A DNA stretch of 64,000 nucleotides, from the NCBI GenBank assembly GCA_947184155.2, contig CAMXCT020000465.1, positions 124,001-188,000 of the forward strand, in the 5' to 3' direction. The translations under genes were made by a program, and so were the position numbers. This document shows, in pieces, positions 35,411 through 46,220 of the stretch; the stretch's first letter is position 1; every line of letters begins with the position of its first letter. The notes beneath the pieces were generated by a model. That model was not told where the DNA came from and ran no database searches. It saw only the letters and a program-made list of their open reading frames with translations. Source of the stretch: Cladocopium goreaui. Lineage: Eukaryota > Sar > Dinophyceae > Suessiales > Symbiodiniaceae.

Positions 35411-36012
35411 AGATCTGCAGATGTGAAGGTGTGAAGATGTAGATCTGCAGATGTGAGGGTGTGAAGATGTAGATCTGCAGATGTGAGGGTGTGAAGATGT
35501 AGATCTGCAGGTGTGAGGGTGTGAAGATGTAGATCAGCAGGTGTGAAGGTGTGAAGATGTAGATCAGCAGGTGTGAAGGTGTGAAGATGTAGATCTGCAG
35601 ATGTGAGGGTGTGAAGATGTAGATCTGCAGCTGTGAGGGTGTGAAGATGTAGATCTGCAGGTGTGAGGGTGTGAAGATGTAGATCTGCAGGTGTGAAGGT
35701 GTGAAGATGTAGATCTGCAGATGTGAGGGTGTGAAGATCTAAATCTGCAGGTGTGAGGATGTGAAGATCTAGATCTGCAGGTGTGAAGGTGTGAAGATGT
35801 AGATCAGCAGATGTGAAGGTGTGAAGATGTAGATCGGCAGATGTGAGAGTGTGAAGATCTAGATCTGCAGGTGTGAAGGTGTGAAGATCTAGATCTGCAG
35901 ATGTGAGGGTGTGAAGATCTAGATCAGCAGATGTGAAGGTGTGAAGATGTAGATCGGCAGATGTGAGAGTGTGAAGATCTAGATCTGCAGGTGTGAAGGT
36001 GTGAAGATCTAG
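35411..36012. repeat. 30-bp satellite, about 20 copies
   Basis: Unit agatctgcag followed by a 20-bp gtgtgaaggt/gtgaagatgt half. Read on the minus strand it gives a 10-residue LHTLTSAD-type repeat. It directly follows the 72-bp array and lies between that array and the 550-aa ORF. Confidence 0.95.
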
Positions 36013-36179
36013 TATAACGGCTGCTTTTTTACGAAGAACCCTTCGCAGGCGCTCTCGGGAAAAACCGCTGCAAGTCAAATTGACCGCAGATAAAAACCGG
36101 ACCTACGACATGATCTGCCCAAGGCCAAGAGCTCTTCAATCAGGGATCACCCCTTTAGAGCTCACCGATCGGCACAGAG

Positions 36180-37832
36180 CTATGCATCGTATGTAGTGGG
36201 TCCGAACGACACCGGCCCCGTCGAGCCGCCTGCAGGGCCCCAAAGTGGTGCCTGCGACTGCGACGATCGTGCCTGCGCCGCTTGCTGTGGCTCAGAGCTT
36301 TCATCCACCTCTTCGATCTTGGCCGTCGATGTGTTGTAGGAACGGCGCATCATCTCCTCAGCAAAGATCATGGGTGTGAGCCCTGCAGTTGACCGCGCAA
36401 ATCTGCGATCCATGCGAGCCCTGTCACGTTCATCGTCGACCATGTGCCCTGCTTCACCCCGATTGGAGTGGCGGACGTTGAACGAGCGTTCATCCAGCTC
36501 GATCCCCGCCTGCCTGCTTGCTGCAACCAATTCACCAGCATGAGCAGTTGGTTGATCGTCTTCTGCAACTTCTGCGCGGAGCCAAGCCTCCGACGTCAAT
36601 GCCGGAGGGCCAACCGGAGCTGGGGCTGAGCTCGTGTGGCGCATCTCTGCCAGAGCTTTCTGTGCCACGATCTCCGGCGCTCTCTCAAAGAGCTTGGACT
36701 TTGCCTGAACATGGAAATTTCCAGGCTCCAAACATTCCACAAAAGCGAGCTTCACCCCCACATCGTCTTCTGATTCACAAACAGAGCTCTTCCACCAGCC
36801 TTCGTGAACGGCAGCAAGTTGAGCGAACTGCTCTGTCTGTTCAGGTCCCTCGACCCTGGCTTTGTTTTCACGAACTGACTTGATCGTTTGGATCAAGGTC
36901 GGACCAGAGATGTGGGAGACTGTGAGCCAAGTCCCTGGCACTGATGTGCGAGAGCACTTGAGATCAATGCGGTTGTTGGCATCTCTGAACCTCATCTCGA
37001 TGCGATCTGCGTCATTGCCCACAGCGTCATCTGAAGCGCGAGAGCAGACGCGCATCTCAAACCTCGAGCGGGCAGAGTCGCCAGCCACAACTGAGCCTTT
37101 GGGGCCGATCGAGTATGTTCGACCGCCACACTCAAAACTCAGCACTGAGACCCGCCAGCCAAGGAACACGGCCACGACCACAGAGAGCCTCGGCTGACCT
37201 TTGCTAGCTTCGCGAACGAAATACTCATCCACGAACTGTTGCTGCACCGTGAGGTCAGTGTCTGAATGGAAACCTCTGAAGATCCAGTGGAAGAGAATCT
37301 CATTGCCATTATAGATCTTCAGGTCCACATAGGATGCCGACGTGTCACGGAGCATCGGCCAGCTGAATGGCTGAAAAGCGGGGTGGGCCAGAGCCTGAGC
37401 AGTCTCTGCGTCCCACCCTGCACAGGTGTTGCCAGTGTTTGACTCGATCGAGATGGCGATGACCACCTTGATTCCGTCAAGGGTGTAGTTCCCAAAGAGC
37501 GCGAGGTGAAAGCCGGAGTTCGGCGGCATGACCTGGTCCCGTTCTGTCAGGACGTTGATCGAGCTCGCCGCATTTGCCATGATCTCCGAGACCAACCAGG
37601 TCTGAAAAGGAGAAACCATACGATCGTCTCGGTTGTCAATGACGATCATTGACTGATCCTCTGGCTCCGGCCCCTCCGCGATCGGTTCCATGAACCGTGG
37701 CATCTGCACAACATAAGGGTTGTGTGCCATGTTGGGGCCCGATCGTTGCCCACTCCATTGACCTCCTCCGCCTCCACCGCCACGGCCTTGAGCTCCGTAT
37801 CCAACATTCCAAGAACCAGAGCGGCGTGACAT
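36180..37832 (-). CDS. Unknown 550-aa protein encoded at the 5' end of element 1
   Basis: First ORF of element 1, starting at ATG 37832 (Met-Ser-Arg-Arg-Ser-Gly); the frame is open a little further up, to a GTG inside repeat A1. The N-terminal 40 residues are Gly/Arg-rich with a run of glycines, like RNA-binding tails. Residues about 60-330 look like a folded alpha/beta domain with hydrophobic strands, and the C-terminal 130 are polar, Gln/Ser/Ala-rich and probably disordered. I recognise no family and see no zinc finger, protease or polymerase motif. It lies just downstream of the spliced-leader relic on the sense strand. It could be an extra capsid-like or RNA-binding protein, or a captured host gene. 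Confidence 0.6.
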   Translation of the reverse strand: MSRRSGSWNVGYGAQGRGGGGGGGQWSGQRSGPNMAHNPYVVQMPRFMEPIAEGPEPEDQSMIVIDNRDDRMVSPFQTWLVSEIMANAASSINVLTERDQVMPPNSGFHLALFGNYTLDGIKVVIAISIESNTGNTCAGWDAETAQALAHPAFQPFSWPMLRDTSASYVDLKIYNGNEILFHWIFRGFHSDTDLTVQQQFVDEYFVREASKGQPRLSVVVAVFLGWRVSVLSFECGGRTYSIGPKGSVVAGDSARSRFEMRVCSRASDDAVGNDADRIEMRFRDANNRIDLKCSRTSVPGTWLTVSHISGPTLIQTIKSVRENKARVEGPEQTEQFAQLAAVHEGWWKSSVCESEDDVGVKLAFVECLEPGNFHVQAKSKLFERAPEIVAQKALAEMRHTSSAPAPVGPPALTSEAWLRAEVAEDDQPTAHAGELVAASRQAGIELDERSFNVRHSNRGEAGHMVDDERDRARMDRRFARSTAGLTPMIFAEEMMRRSYNTSTAKIEEVDESSEPQQAAQARSSQSQAPLWGPAGGSTGPVSFGPTTYDA

Positions 37833-37882
37833 GGCTAGAACGAGAGGAGGAATGAAATGAGCGAAGGGTACACCCAGGCCCT

Positions 37883-38118
37883 GAGCTTTTCGCACTCAGG
37901 AAATAGATCTTGAGCCAAAATGGCAAGATCGAGAGATCTTCCATTTGGCATCCACTGCTGATCAAATAATAAATAAAAATTCAAATAAGAACATCCAATT
38001 GATCAAATCATGGTGAACACCATGCATGAAGTGATGCGATCGACAGAGCAGCTGATGGTGGCAGAGAACTGAAATTGACCCACATATCCCAACCAAACCA
38101 GACCGAAGATATGTGAAC
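37883..38118 (-). repeat. Element 1 split repeat A1 (5' terminus)
   Basis: 236 bp, apparently identical to 24294-24529, and on the minus strand the 5' end of the element. The right flank begins atagatctcac, a different sequence from that next to A2. A short tandem repeat of a ccccgtgaatgtgcc-type motif lies in the flank at about 38140-38190. Confidence 0.93.
37909..37924 (-). other. Spliced-leader relic in A1, upstream of the 550-aa ORF
   Basis: GCCATTTTGGCTCAAG on the minus strand, in sense orientation and 77 nt upstream of the ATG at 37832. It equals the 3' 16 nt of the dinoflagellate spliced leader. Such relics are known in retroposed dinoflagellate genes; here the relic is inside the element's own terminal repeat. 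Confidence 0.78.
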
Positions 38119-38399
38119 ATAGATCTCACACCCTGCTGAATGTTCCCCGTGAATGTGCCCTGGTGAATGTTCCCCGTGAATGTGCCTGGCGTCTCTTTGG
38201 CCACCGTTTCAAAGCAAACTGCGCGGCAGAAATGCGTAGCTCCAAATCACGCTTCCTGATCAACCGATTGTACTTTTTGCCACGAAATGAATACGATGTC
38301 ATTCGTTTCGTCGTCACCCGTCAGTTTTTGATGCAAATGGAGCGACGTCACGTCACGAGCAAGAAGGAAAAAAAAAGAGGCGGAAGAGGAGGAAAAGGG

Positions 38400-38450
38400 A
38401 GAGAGAGAAAGAGAGAGAGAGAGACACACACACACACCCACACGCAGAAC
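38400..38450. repeat. GA/CA microsatellite
   Basis: A purine run of GAGA type followed by CACACA, about 50 bp, between element 1 and the coiled-coil gene. Confidence 0.85.
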
Positions 38451-38889
38451 AAAGAATGAGACCCCAAGGATGGATTGCAACCAAGGTACTGTTCCTGCAG
38501 TTGCAAATTCTGAATTTCTAATGCCTGCGGATTGCCGGTGAGATGGAAAATGGGAGAAATCATTCAGTATCATTCATTATGACACTCATTAGACAGAATC
38601 TCAAAAATCTCAGAAATCTTGCCAAACTAAACCATACGAAAGCAAGAGCACAGGTGTCAAGATCAAGTACCAACAGCTTCACAAACCTGCAAATCCTGAA
38701 CACCAGATTCAGCATGATTCAGCAGTTCAAAGATTGTTCAAATTTGCAGAACTCACAGAACTCACAGGCCCGACAAAACAAATGTGTAGAATGTATAGAA
38801 TGTAGTACGAAATTAAAAGTATTATATTATAGATATAATGTGTATACAATACATATACAAATATATATATATATGTATCATTATATTTG

Positions 38890-41800
38890 TCATATGATAT
38901 ACCAAAGTCTCTTCAAGAAGAACATCCAGAGTCCCTCCTCTGCTTCTGCATGCAGCGCTGAGAGCTGCTCAGTTTGGGCTGCCACACTGCGCCGCACGGC
39001 CAAGGCCTGAGGGCTGAGAACCGTAAGGTGTGGAACCTGAAGCTGAAATGCAATGAGACAAATGAAAAAGTGGATCGATGATTGATCATTGATGATAATA
39101 ATAACAATAATAATAATACATATTAATATAATAGTATATAATAATATATAATATCATATAGTAATATATAATAGTATATAATAATAAAGCAAATGTTTTA
39201 CACCAGTTGCAGTTCCAAACTCTGCCAAGTTCACAGCACCGAGCTGCCTTCTTCGCTTCCTCCACTTCAGACAACAACTGGTCCTTGTCACTGACATGGA
39301 TCGGCACGCGGATCCAATCCTGACCAAGGTCCACTGGGCTTGGAGTCTGGACATCAAAAAAACAGTGAAAAAAGGTGAAAAAAGAAATGATTTATATATA
39401 TTTATTATGTATATATATATATATATTTACTATATGTATATATATATATATGTATAATTATATATATAATTATATTATATATAAAAACAACCAGAATCTG
39501 CGGCGGGCAGTGCTGTAGTGAGGTGAAGAAAAGTGCTCCTGTGAGACGTCGCTGTCCGCCACACAAGAGGCTTCATCAGGCAAACCATCTTGAGTCCTGT
39601 AGAGAACCATGTGGAACTGGAATGTTTCGAAATGATAGGCTTTGTCAGAGAGGAGACTTCTGTCGTGTTTCTGTGTGATCTGTATGATTTCTTGAGAAAC
39701 ACACCGCGTGTTTCTGTCCTGAGGCCGTGCAAGTGCAAATCCTCAAGGGCTGATTGAAGGCTTTCTTTGGCCAATCGCCTCAAAATGGACACATCAGTCA
39801 CATCAACTAAGAAGTCGCATACTTCAACATGTAACATGTAGCGGTTCAGTGACCACCACGTGGATCTTGGCGAAAGTCTAAAACCTGGCAACCCTAGAGG
39901 ATCTAAATGCTTATTTTGTTATCCACGTCACAGACAGCCAAAATATAAAGTGACCAAGAGACTCTAGAGCTTGTCACTAATCCCTACGAGCTGTGAATCC
40001 TGAAGCTCTAGAAAGCTCTAGAGGAATTTCCTTTTGACCCTTTAAGCTTGCAGCTGTAGCTTTTCTCTGGGAACTTGCATTTCTTGGCAAACACGGAATC
40101 TCCAAGTATGTAGTGTCAGTGAGGTCCAAATTTAAATCTAGCCCAACTTGGCCAAGCCTAGGCGAATTATGAGGGTTGTCACTGCAAACGTTGGCTTGAG
40201 AAGCTTTCATATCCTAACATCAGCTGACGTATGTTGAAGTATGTTGCAGTAGTTTATACTGTACATGACATGATATTGGTCTCTGCTCCCCTGTCGGTTT
40301 CTGAGAACCAATGTGTGGAGCAACGTAATTAAGCCAGTGGAACAGCAGAATCCACTATGGATGGCAATACTTGAGGTATCTTGATCCTCAATTCCAATCG
40401 TTTCCCTTTGCGGTGCCATCAAAAAACAACCCCCAACAAGCCTCTCTTGTCTTGCTTCATCCAAAAGGCTTTGGGAGTCCTTCTGCACGAAACAACAAAC
40501 TGCTTCACACGAAGAACAGAGTCATCTTGCTTTGCGGAGAGCGAAAGCAATCATTACAAGCAATGTCTGCCAATGCCTCAAATAGACTCAATAGATCTGA
40601 ATGGACACAGCCCAGAAAGGTCTTGGATGGTCTTGGATGGTCTTGGTCGTCCCGGAGACTTTGCCAATTTTTTTCTCACAGTCCTCACCACCAAGGGCTC
40701 GTCCTCGCCGGGCCGCCATCTCTTTGTGCTCCACAGCCGCCTTCCCAACTGTCCGGCTATGCTGAGTCCAAAGCAGTCCTTTGGTGTGGGGAACATCCTT
40801 AAAACATCTCAAAAACGCACCCAAAAGACATTGCCCTGCACTGTTCATCAACTTTTCACCCACCATTTAGGAATTGATAATTGATGATTTAGATTATTTA
40901 GATATCAAATGAATTCAAATGATATTAATTAAGGACCTTTGGTTCTGACCCACGGTGGCATGATTTACAAATATACGGAAAATAACTGCTGCGCGTTCTG
41001 AACTTTCGATACTGCTGATCGCCTCTGTCACCGCAGCCAGAATGGCCTCTGCTTGGGCAACCTCTTGCCGACCTCAGGTTTGTTTATTTTGTTTCATAGC
41101 TATCATAGCTATCATAGCTGTGTGGCAAATTGATGCAAATTGAGGAGTTCGCACCTCCAAGAAAATGTGTGCATGCGGAAAGAATATGCTCAGAAATGTT
41201 CAACCTGCTTTGGAAGCGTACCATTTGCCAAGGAGCTTTGGGCAACCTCTTGTTCTGTTAACTCTTTCTGCACTGTGAGCTCTGATCTTAGGCAGATCAA
41301 ATCTACACTGCTCACGACTCCAGGCAGCTGGGTAACAACAGACTGTTCCATGCGCTTGCGATCCAACATGTTCCTCTCCCAAGTCCTGGTCTCACTCTCC
41401 ATCTCCAACTCCAAATCAATCTTTTCAAGAACCATCTCATCTTTTCGTCGTTTCTCTCGTTCGTATTCCTCCTGGATCTGCAGAGTCTGCGAAATCAAAT
41501 CTTCGCGGATGGCGATCGTTCGCTTCAGAGCTGCTTGGCGTTCTGCCAGACTTCCTGTTTGCGCTCGCACCTCTGCTGCAGCGAGAGCAGCCTGTTCTTT
41601 TGCACGCTGGTGGCTCAAACCATTCGCAAGGGCAAGCTCCTCCGGAATTTCCGCAGGTCAAAATGGCTCTGTAGTTACTTGCTCAGTCATGCCAACACTC
41701 TGTGGAATGATAAACTCTTAAAAGGGCCGTTTCAAACACCCCAGGTACCACGGGGGTCAATTGGCTCAATATGGAGGTATGATTGCCAATTTCCCTCCCT

Positions 41801-44800
41801 TGTGGTTGTCATTGACCTAAAATGAGTTGGGGCAACCCTGCCGAAAGGGATTTAATATGAAAGCAAACAGACTCGCATAACGATGCAAAATCACCAAAGC
41901 GCTGGTAGAAAGGACACCGAATCTCGTGATCTGCAACATTCTGCAAAAGTCTTAATAAATATCTAAACATTCTGCAACTCTATAGTGACATATAGTGACT
42001 ATCTGCAACTCTCCTCCGCAATGTCTGCAGCCGCTTGTGCGCCCTGCTCCAGCTGCTCGCTGAGGCCTTCCTTCACTGCCATCCCCTCAGCAGCGACCGC
42101 TGCAGCCGCTGCAGCCTCTGCAGCCACGCCACGGCGCACGAGTTCCACAGCTTCAACGAGTCCAGCACTCGCCGCGCGTTGCTCCGCAGCTTCTGAGTGA
42201 TACATGGCCTCCTCCTGGACCGTAGATGGCCATAGCCATAGATCACCATGGAGCATGGGGGTCATGCGTAAAATGATTTCAAACGACCTGTGCAAATCAA
42301 ACTGCAAGTGAATTTACTGCCATTCCTGTGCCAGTCCTTGCGGCAAAGGTCCAGAGCCGCTTCTGCTTGCCGCTCTGACTTCGCAATGTCTTCCAGACGT
42401 TCACGCTGTGCTGCTGCCAAAGTCTCTTCCTCCAGCCGCTCTGCACCAATTTGAAGGAAAAGACACAAAAAGAGCACAGAAAAATACGAAAGTAATCGAA
42501 AGTATGCATCCAAGTCCAATTTTGCTATCTATATCTCAACAAGGAACCACCAGGTGGTTTTTTCGAACAGCATCAGCAGTCCATGGATATCCATGGTCAT
42601 CTATGGTCATCCATGGTCGTCCTCCATGGCCAACTGCTCTTGCAGCTCTTTCTGGCTTTGCTGCTGCTGGCGTGCGAGATCCACCTCCAGCACTGAGATG
42701 CGGCGCCTGGGAGGGTGTGGAAAATCAGATGCACATCTGGTCCCGAAAAAATAAAAGAAAGGAAGAGAAAGGCCGAAGTTCACCTGGTTATAATCGATGG
42801 AAACAGTGGTGGATTGCCATGACAACAAAGAATCAGAATGAAACAAGTTTTGCATCTCTGTACGTTGAACTTGGGCATCTGCTTTCCGTCTAACACCACG
42901 CCCTTCTGTTCAGCTCGCATCGAGTTTCGTCGTGCCCGAACCTCCACCAAAGAGAAGCACGGTGAATTTTGCTGGTATTCTTACAGGATCTTGTCGGATC
43001 TTATGGGTGCTTAGTTTGATGCAACTCCCGCTAGATTTAATTTAAACATATTTAAACTCACAAATCCACACAAATCCTGCAAACAGCTTACTCGGTTTAC
43101 TCAGCATACTCAGCTTACCTCTGTTCCTTTCAGACCCAAAGCTGAGCCATAGGCACCTCATCCAAGGCAGTCTCTCCAGCCTGTATTACACTCAGCTGTA
43201 CGTGGATACATCTTGGTGCGCATGATACGGACATCTTCCGAATCTTGCAGCTGTGCTACAAGACTTGAACACTTCAATTCAACATCAATGCAACAACTGA
43301 GCAATACTGAGCGGATCTCCGAAAGCAATATCAAAGAAGTTAACTGCTAACGCTTTCTTTCATGTTCTTTCACCAAATCCGAATGCTTCTGCATCCTTCT
43401 GCACCAACATCGGACTGGCTTGCTGAGGATCAAGCATCCACCTGCTTCTTCATGGCAAGGATTTCTCCTTGATGTACTACCGAGGTCCTCCTGCAAGCTG
43501 ATCACACAGAGTCCTCTCTGGTCGTCTCTAGTTGCAACAACCATGCAAACCCTTCACCTTGCCCCTTCCCTCCCTTTCCATCCCTTTCCATCCCCTCTCT
43601 CTCCGATTTCTCTCCCCTTTTCCACCTCTTTGCCTCTCCACTTCCATGTCGCAAGCGCTGCAGCTCCTCCCTCCTTTCTTTCGCCTCCTGGAAAAGTCCA
43701 GCTGGGAGCCACCGAGAGGAGCCAGCTCTATCTTCAATGAAGTGTGCACTGAATAGCAAGAACCAGTCAGTGAATCCCCTCAACATGGATCCAGCTATGT
43801 GCCATTCTATGAATTCTATGTCACGACAAAGGAACGACCCAAATTCGATTCAGTGATGTCACCGGCTGTCACAGGATCTGTCAGATCATCCCCTGCCACC
43901 GTCCTGCGCCAGTTGCTGTGAGACTTTTTGAGCCTCGAGCAGCTCCTCTTGCAGCTGATGTCGCTCTTGCTGCAGCTGGTTGAAAGCCTCGAAAAGGCCA
44001 CGAGATTCACATGATCATGATATTTACAGTAAATATATATTTTATACGTAATATTATAGATAATATACATATATTATATCAATTATATATATATCACTAA
44101 TTGTAATATACAGTATTGTAATGTATTATATATGTACAATATGACTGCATGTCACAACAAAGAATATAAAGAATCCATCGAAGGAGAAGCACATAAACAA
44201 TCCATGTTGATGTTTGAAGCTGCTTTGGCCTTCTCCTTCTCCAAGAGCTTCTCCTTGACAGATTGCAACATGTTCAAACCATCGGCAAAACCATGGCATA
44301 CCATGGCAGCTTTTTGTGGTTTTGCTCCAGTGCTCCAGTGCAACCTGGCCTTCAGAAGCCCGAGACTCGCAGGAGCAGTTTGACTCACAAGGAGTTGCCA
44401 CCTCGGCTCCAGAGTTTCGCTCACATCAACCATCGCAGCATCACCACGGACATCCCAAGGCATCCCAAGATCTCCTCGTAACCCCAAAGGCACCATGTCT
44501 CACCAAGATCTAACTTGACCAAATGCTCGATACCTTGACCAACTATGACCAACTTACATCAACATCATCAACTTACCTGAACCATTCCTTAACCCATCAC
44601 CAGTCATCACCAGTCACCTGTCATCACAGCTCCGACCTGAGGCGTCCGGACGGAGGCCTCCGGGCAGCTGAGACTTGAGGTCCATCCAACCGCTCCAGGC
44701 CTGTCTGCAAGGCACGTTCCAAGCTGCTGATCTCAACCTGGCATGGTGCCACAATCAGAAACAAGTTGGAACATTTCAAAATCAAAACAATATGGTTGAT

Positions 44801-45589
44801 GGCTATTCAAATTTCATCAAACAGCCAAAGTCAAATTGATGGTTGAACAATGTTGAACAATGTTGAACAATGTTGAACAATGATTCAGTACACGACGATC
44901 TATGATGAACAAGTGCAATGACGTATGACAAAATGAGAGCTCACCTGATGGGCAGAGTTATCTTGCTCCAGCTTCGCTATGCGTTTCTTCCATTCCTGCA
45001 TTCGATACCAGCGAAAGAACAAAGGCAAACAATGGCAAACATCCAAATGATGCATCTTCTTGCTCACTTAACAGTTTTACTAGAGGATGTAGAGGCACAA
45101 CTCAAAGAACCCGGTCGTCCTCGATAGCTTGTCTTTGTGCTTTGATCTCCTCTTGCTCACCTCCAGTGAGAAGCAGTCAAAAGTAAATATAGTCAAACAA
45201 TGTCAAACAGTCAAACCATGTCAAACCATTTTGCTTGGTCTGTTCCAAATGAAGGAGACTGTCTTTGCTTTTCGAGATCAGTGCTTGCCTCGAAGCTCCT
45301 CCTTTGCTTCAGTCTCTTCTTCCTGCTTGGCCTAATCCAGCGTGTCTTTTGTCTTTCTTCAGCAACGCAGTCACTGCACATGGCCAATCATTTCAAACAG
45401 GACGGTAGCATCATGGCACTATTTACCAATCATAAGATATTCAACCAATTTACCAATCCAGTTTTTTTTTATTCGAAAGAGAGTCCATATAAGTCCATCC
45501 TGCGATCTGCCAAGCTCCATGTCTTCACCAATCTTCACCATGTCCCACCTTCTCCTTTGCCTCCTCCTTTGCTTTCGCAAGCTCCTCTC
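38890..45589 (-). CDS. Multi-exon coiled-coil protein gene (spliced model, partial)
   Basis: No family recognised; the product is a long Glu/Gln/Ala/Lys-rich coiled coil, perhaps cytoskeletal or a scaffold. Exons read on the minus strand: 45589-45549, 45331-45289, 45160-45111, 44995-44945, 44737-44637, 44419-44389, 44253-44221, 43987-43904, 43687-43626, 42706-42622, 42438-42337, 42214-42014, 41639-41247, 41061-40987, 40740-40660. They join in a consistent reading phase at every junction, about 477 aa. Less certain exons follow near 40482-40340, 39620-39480 and 39346-39205, and a last one at 39006-38890 ending in TGA. Donors are GT nine times, GA four and GC two; all acceptors are AG. Mixed donors of this kind are known in dinoflagellates. 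The 5' end is open: more exon-like islands lie upstream. Confidence 0.65.
39080..39190. repeat. AAT/TA-rich microsatellite in intron
   Basis: ATA and AATA repeats between two exons of the coiled-coil gene. A similar TA tract lies at 39388-39485. Confidence 0.85.
41053..41252. repeat. 15-bp direct repeats at both ends of an intron
   Basis: ttgggcaacctcttg occurs at 41053-41067 and again at 41238-41252, 185 bp apart, and 185 bp is exactly the length of the intron (41062-41246). The repeats straddle the two splice sites, so splicing anywhere inside the repeat gives the same mRNA. This is what an intron made by tandem duplication or by an element with target-site duplication would leave. Confidence 0.8.
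44838..44882. repeat. 11-bp tandem repeat in intron
   Basis: Four copies of ttgaacaatgt in an intron of the coiled-coil gene. Confidence 0.9.
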
Positions 45590-45767
45590 CTAAATCTTCA
45601 AGTTTCCACCTATCAGGCCACACCAGCTATCAATGATGCTGCTGCCACTGCAGTCATTTGTCTGCATAAATGCTATTTAAAAAGATCATTGTAATTAGAG
45701 AGAGGAAACACAGAGAGGGTCTAATGCTGGAATCTCAACGCAGTGTCGGTTTCCGTGAGTTTCCAAC

Positions 45768-46220
45768 CTCAACTCCTCTCGAGTGGTAGGGCGGATGCGC
45801 TTTGGCCCCGCCTCCAGCTATGGTCCATCAGCCCCAATACAGCTACACATTTTTTCACTTGTCCTTCCAAGACTGGAAGACTGGAATGGACCAACGATGT
45901 ACAATACCATTCCAAGATATTCCAAGATATTTCAAATGTGTACAACTCTGCACTGAACGACTTGGCACCTCCAAGGCACGTCGAATTTGCTTTCTTGCTA
46001 CGTCCTGCATCAATTTTCCCAAAGCATTTTGTGGACAGGGCCAGCTATTTTGTGGACATTGCAGAATATTGTAGACAGGAGTGTTCCAGAATATGATGTG
46101 GAAGTGAAAGCCCATGGCCCTTGCGCAAGACCACACGATGAGTGAGCAAACACAGACGAACGACCTTTTTCACGCTTTCGGTCAAACGGTGGGGCCGAAT
46201 GTTCTTTCCAGCCACTGTGC
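45768..46220 (-). other. Exon-like islands upstream of the coiled-coil exons
   Basis: 45817-45768 reads as an exon (AG acceptor, LEAGPKRIRPTTREEL, GT donor) but its phase does not fit the exon at 45589, so an exon is missing between them or one edge is wrong. At 46090-46220 a charged stretch (SGWKEHSAPPFDRKREKGR) is open on the minus strand. Confidence 0.4.

Larger units (their letters stand above)
23882..38118 (-). mobile_element. Element 1: 14.2-kb tyrosine-recombinase retroelement with split direct repeats
   Basis: Read on the minus strand the order is A1 (38118-37883), unknown ORF, three tandem arrays, YR integrase, Gag, methyltransferase-like/RT/RNase H, then B1 (24767-24529), A2 (24529-24294), a 173-bp spacer and B2 (24120-23882). 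This A1-[ORFs]-B1-A2-B2 layout is the split-direct-repeat architecture known from Ngaro- and PAT-type YR retroelements, which integrate a circular cDNA by a tyrosine recombinase. The two A copies look identical over 236 bp and the B copies differ by one base in 239, so insertion was recent. There is no DDE integrase and no LTR. Unusual points are the YR lying upstream of Gag, the extra ORF and about 4 kb of internal satellites. What is seen: repeats and motifs. What is inferred: that all of it moves as one unit. Confidence 0.8.

Noticed and set aside
32195..36012. Possible CRISPR-like array
   Set aside because: Units are contiguous tandem repeats without unique spacers, in a eukaryotic setting.
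35305..36078. 257-codon minus-strand ORF over the 30-bp array
   Set aside because: No ATG at its start and almost wholly satellite; kept as a repeat.
24294..38118. Element 1 as an LTR retrotransposon with 236-bp LTRs
   Set aside because: The B repeats, the contiguous B1-A2 junction, the tyrosine recombinase and the lack of a DDE integrase fit split direct repeats better.
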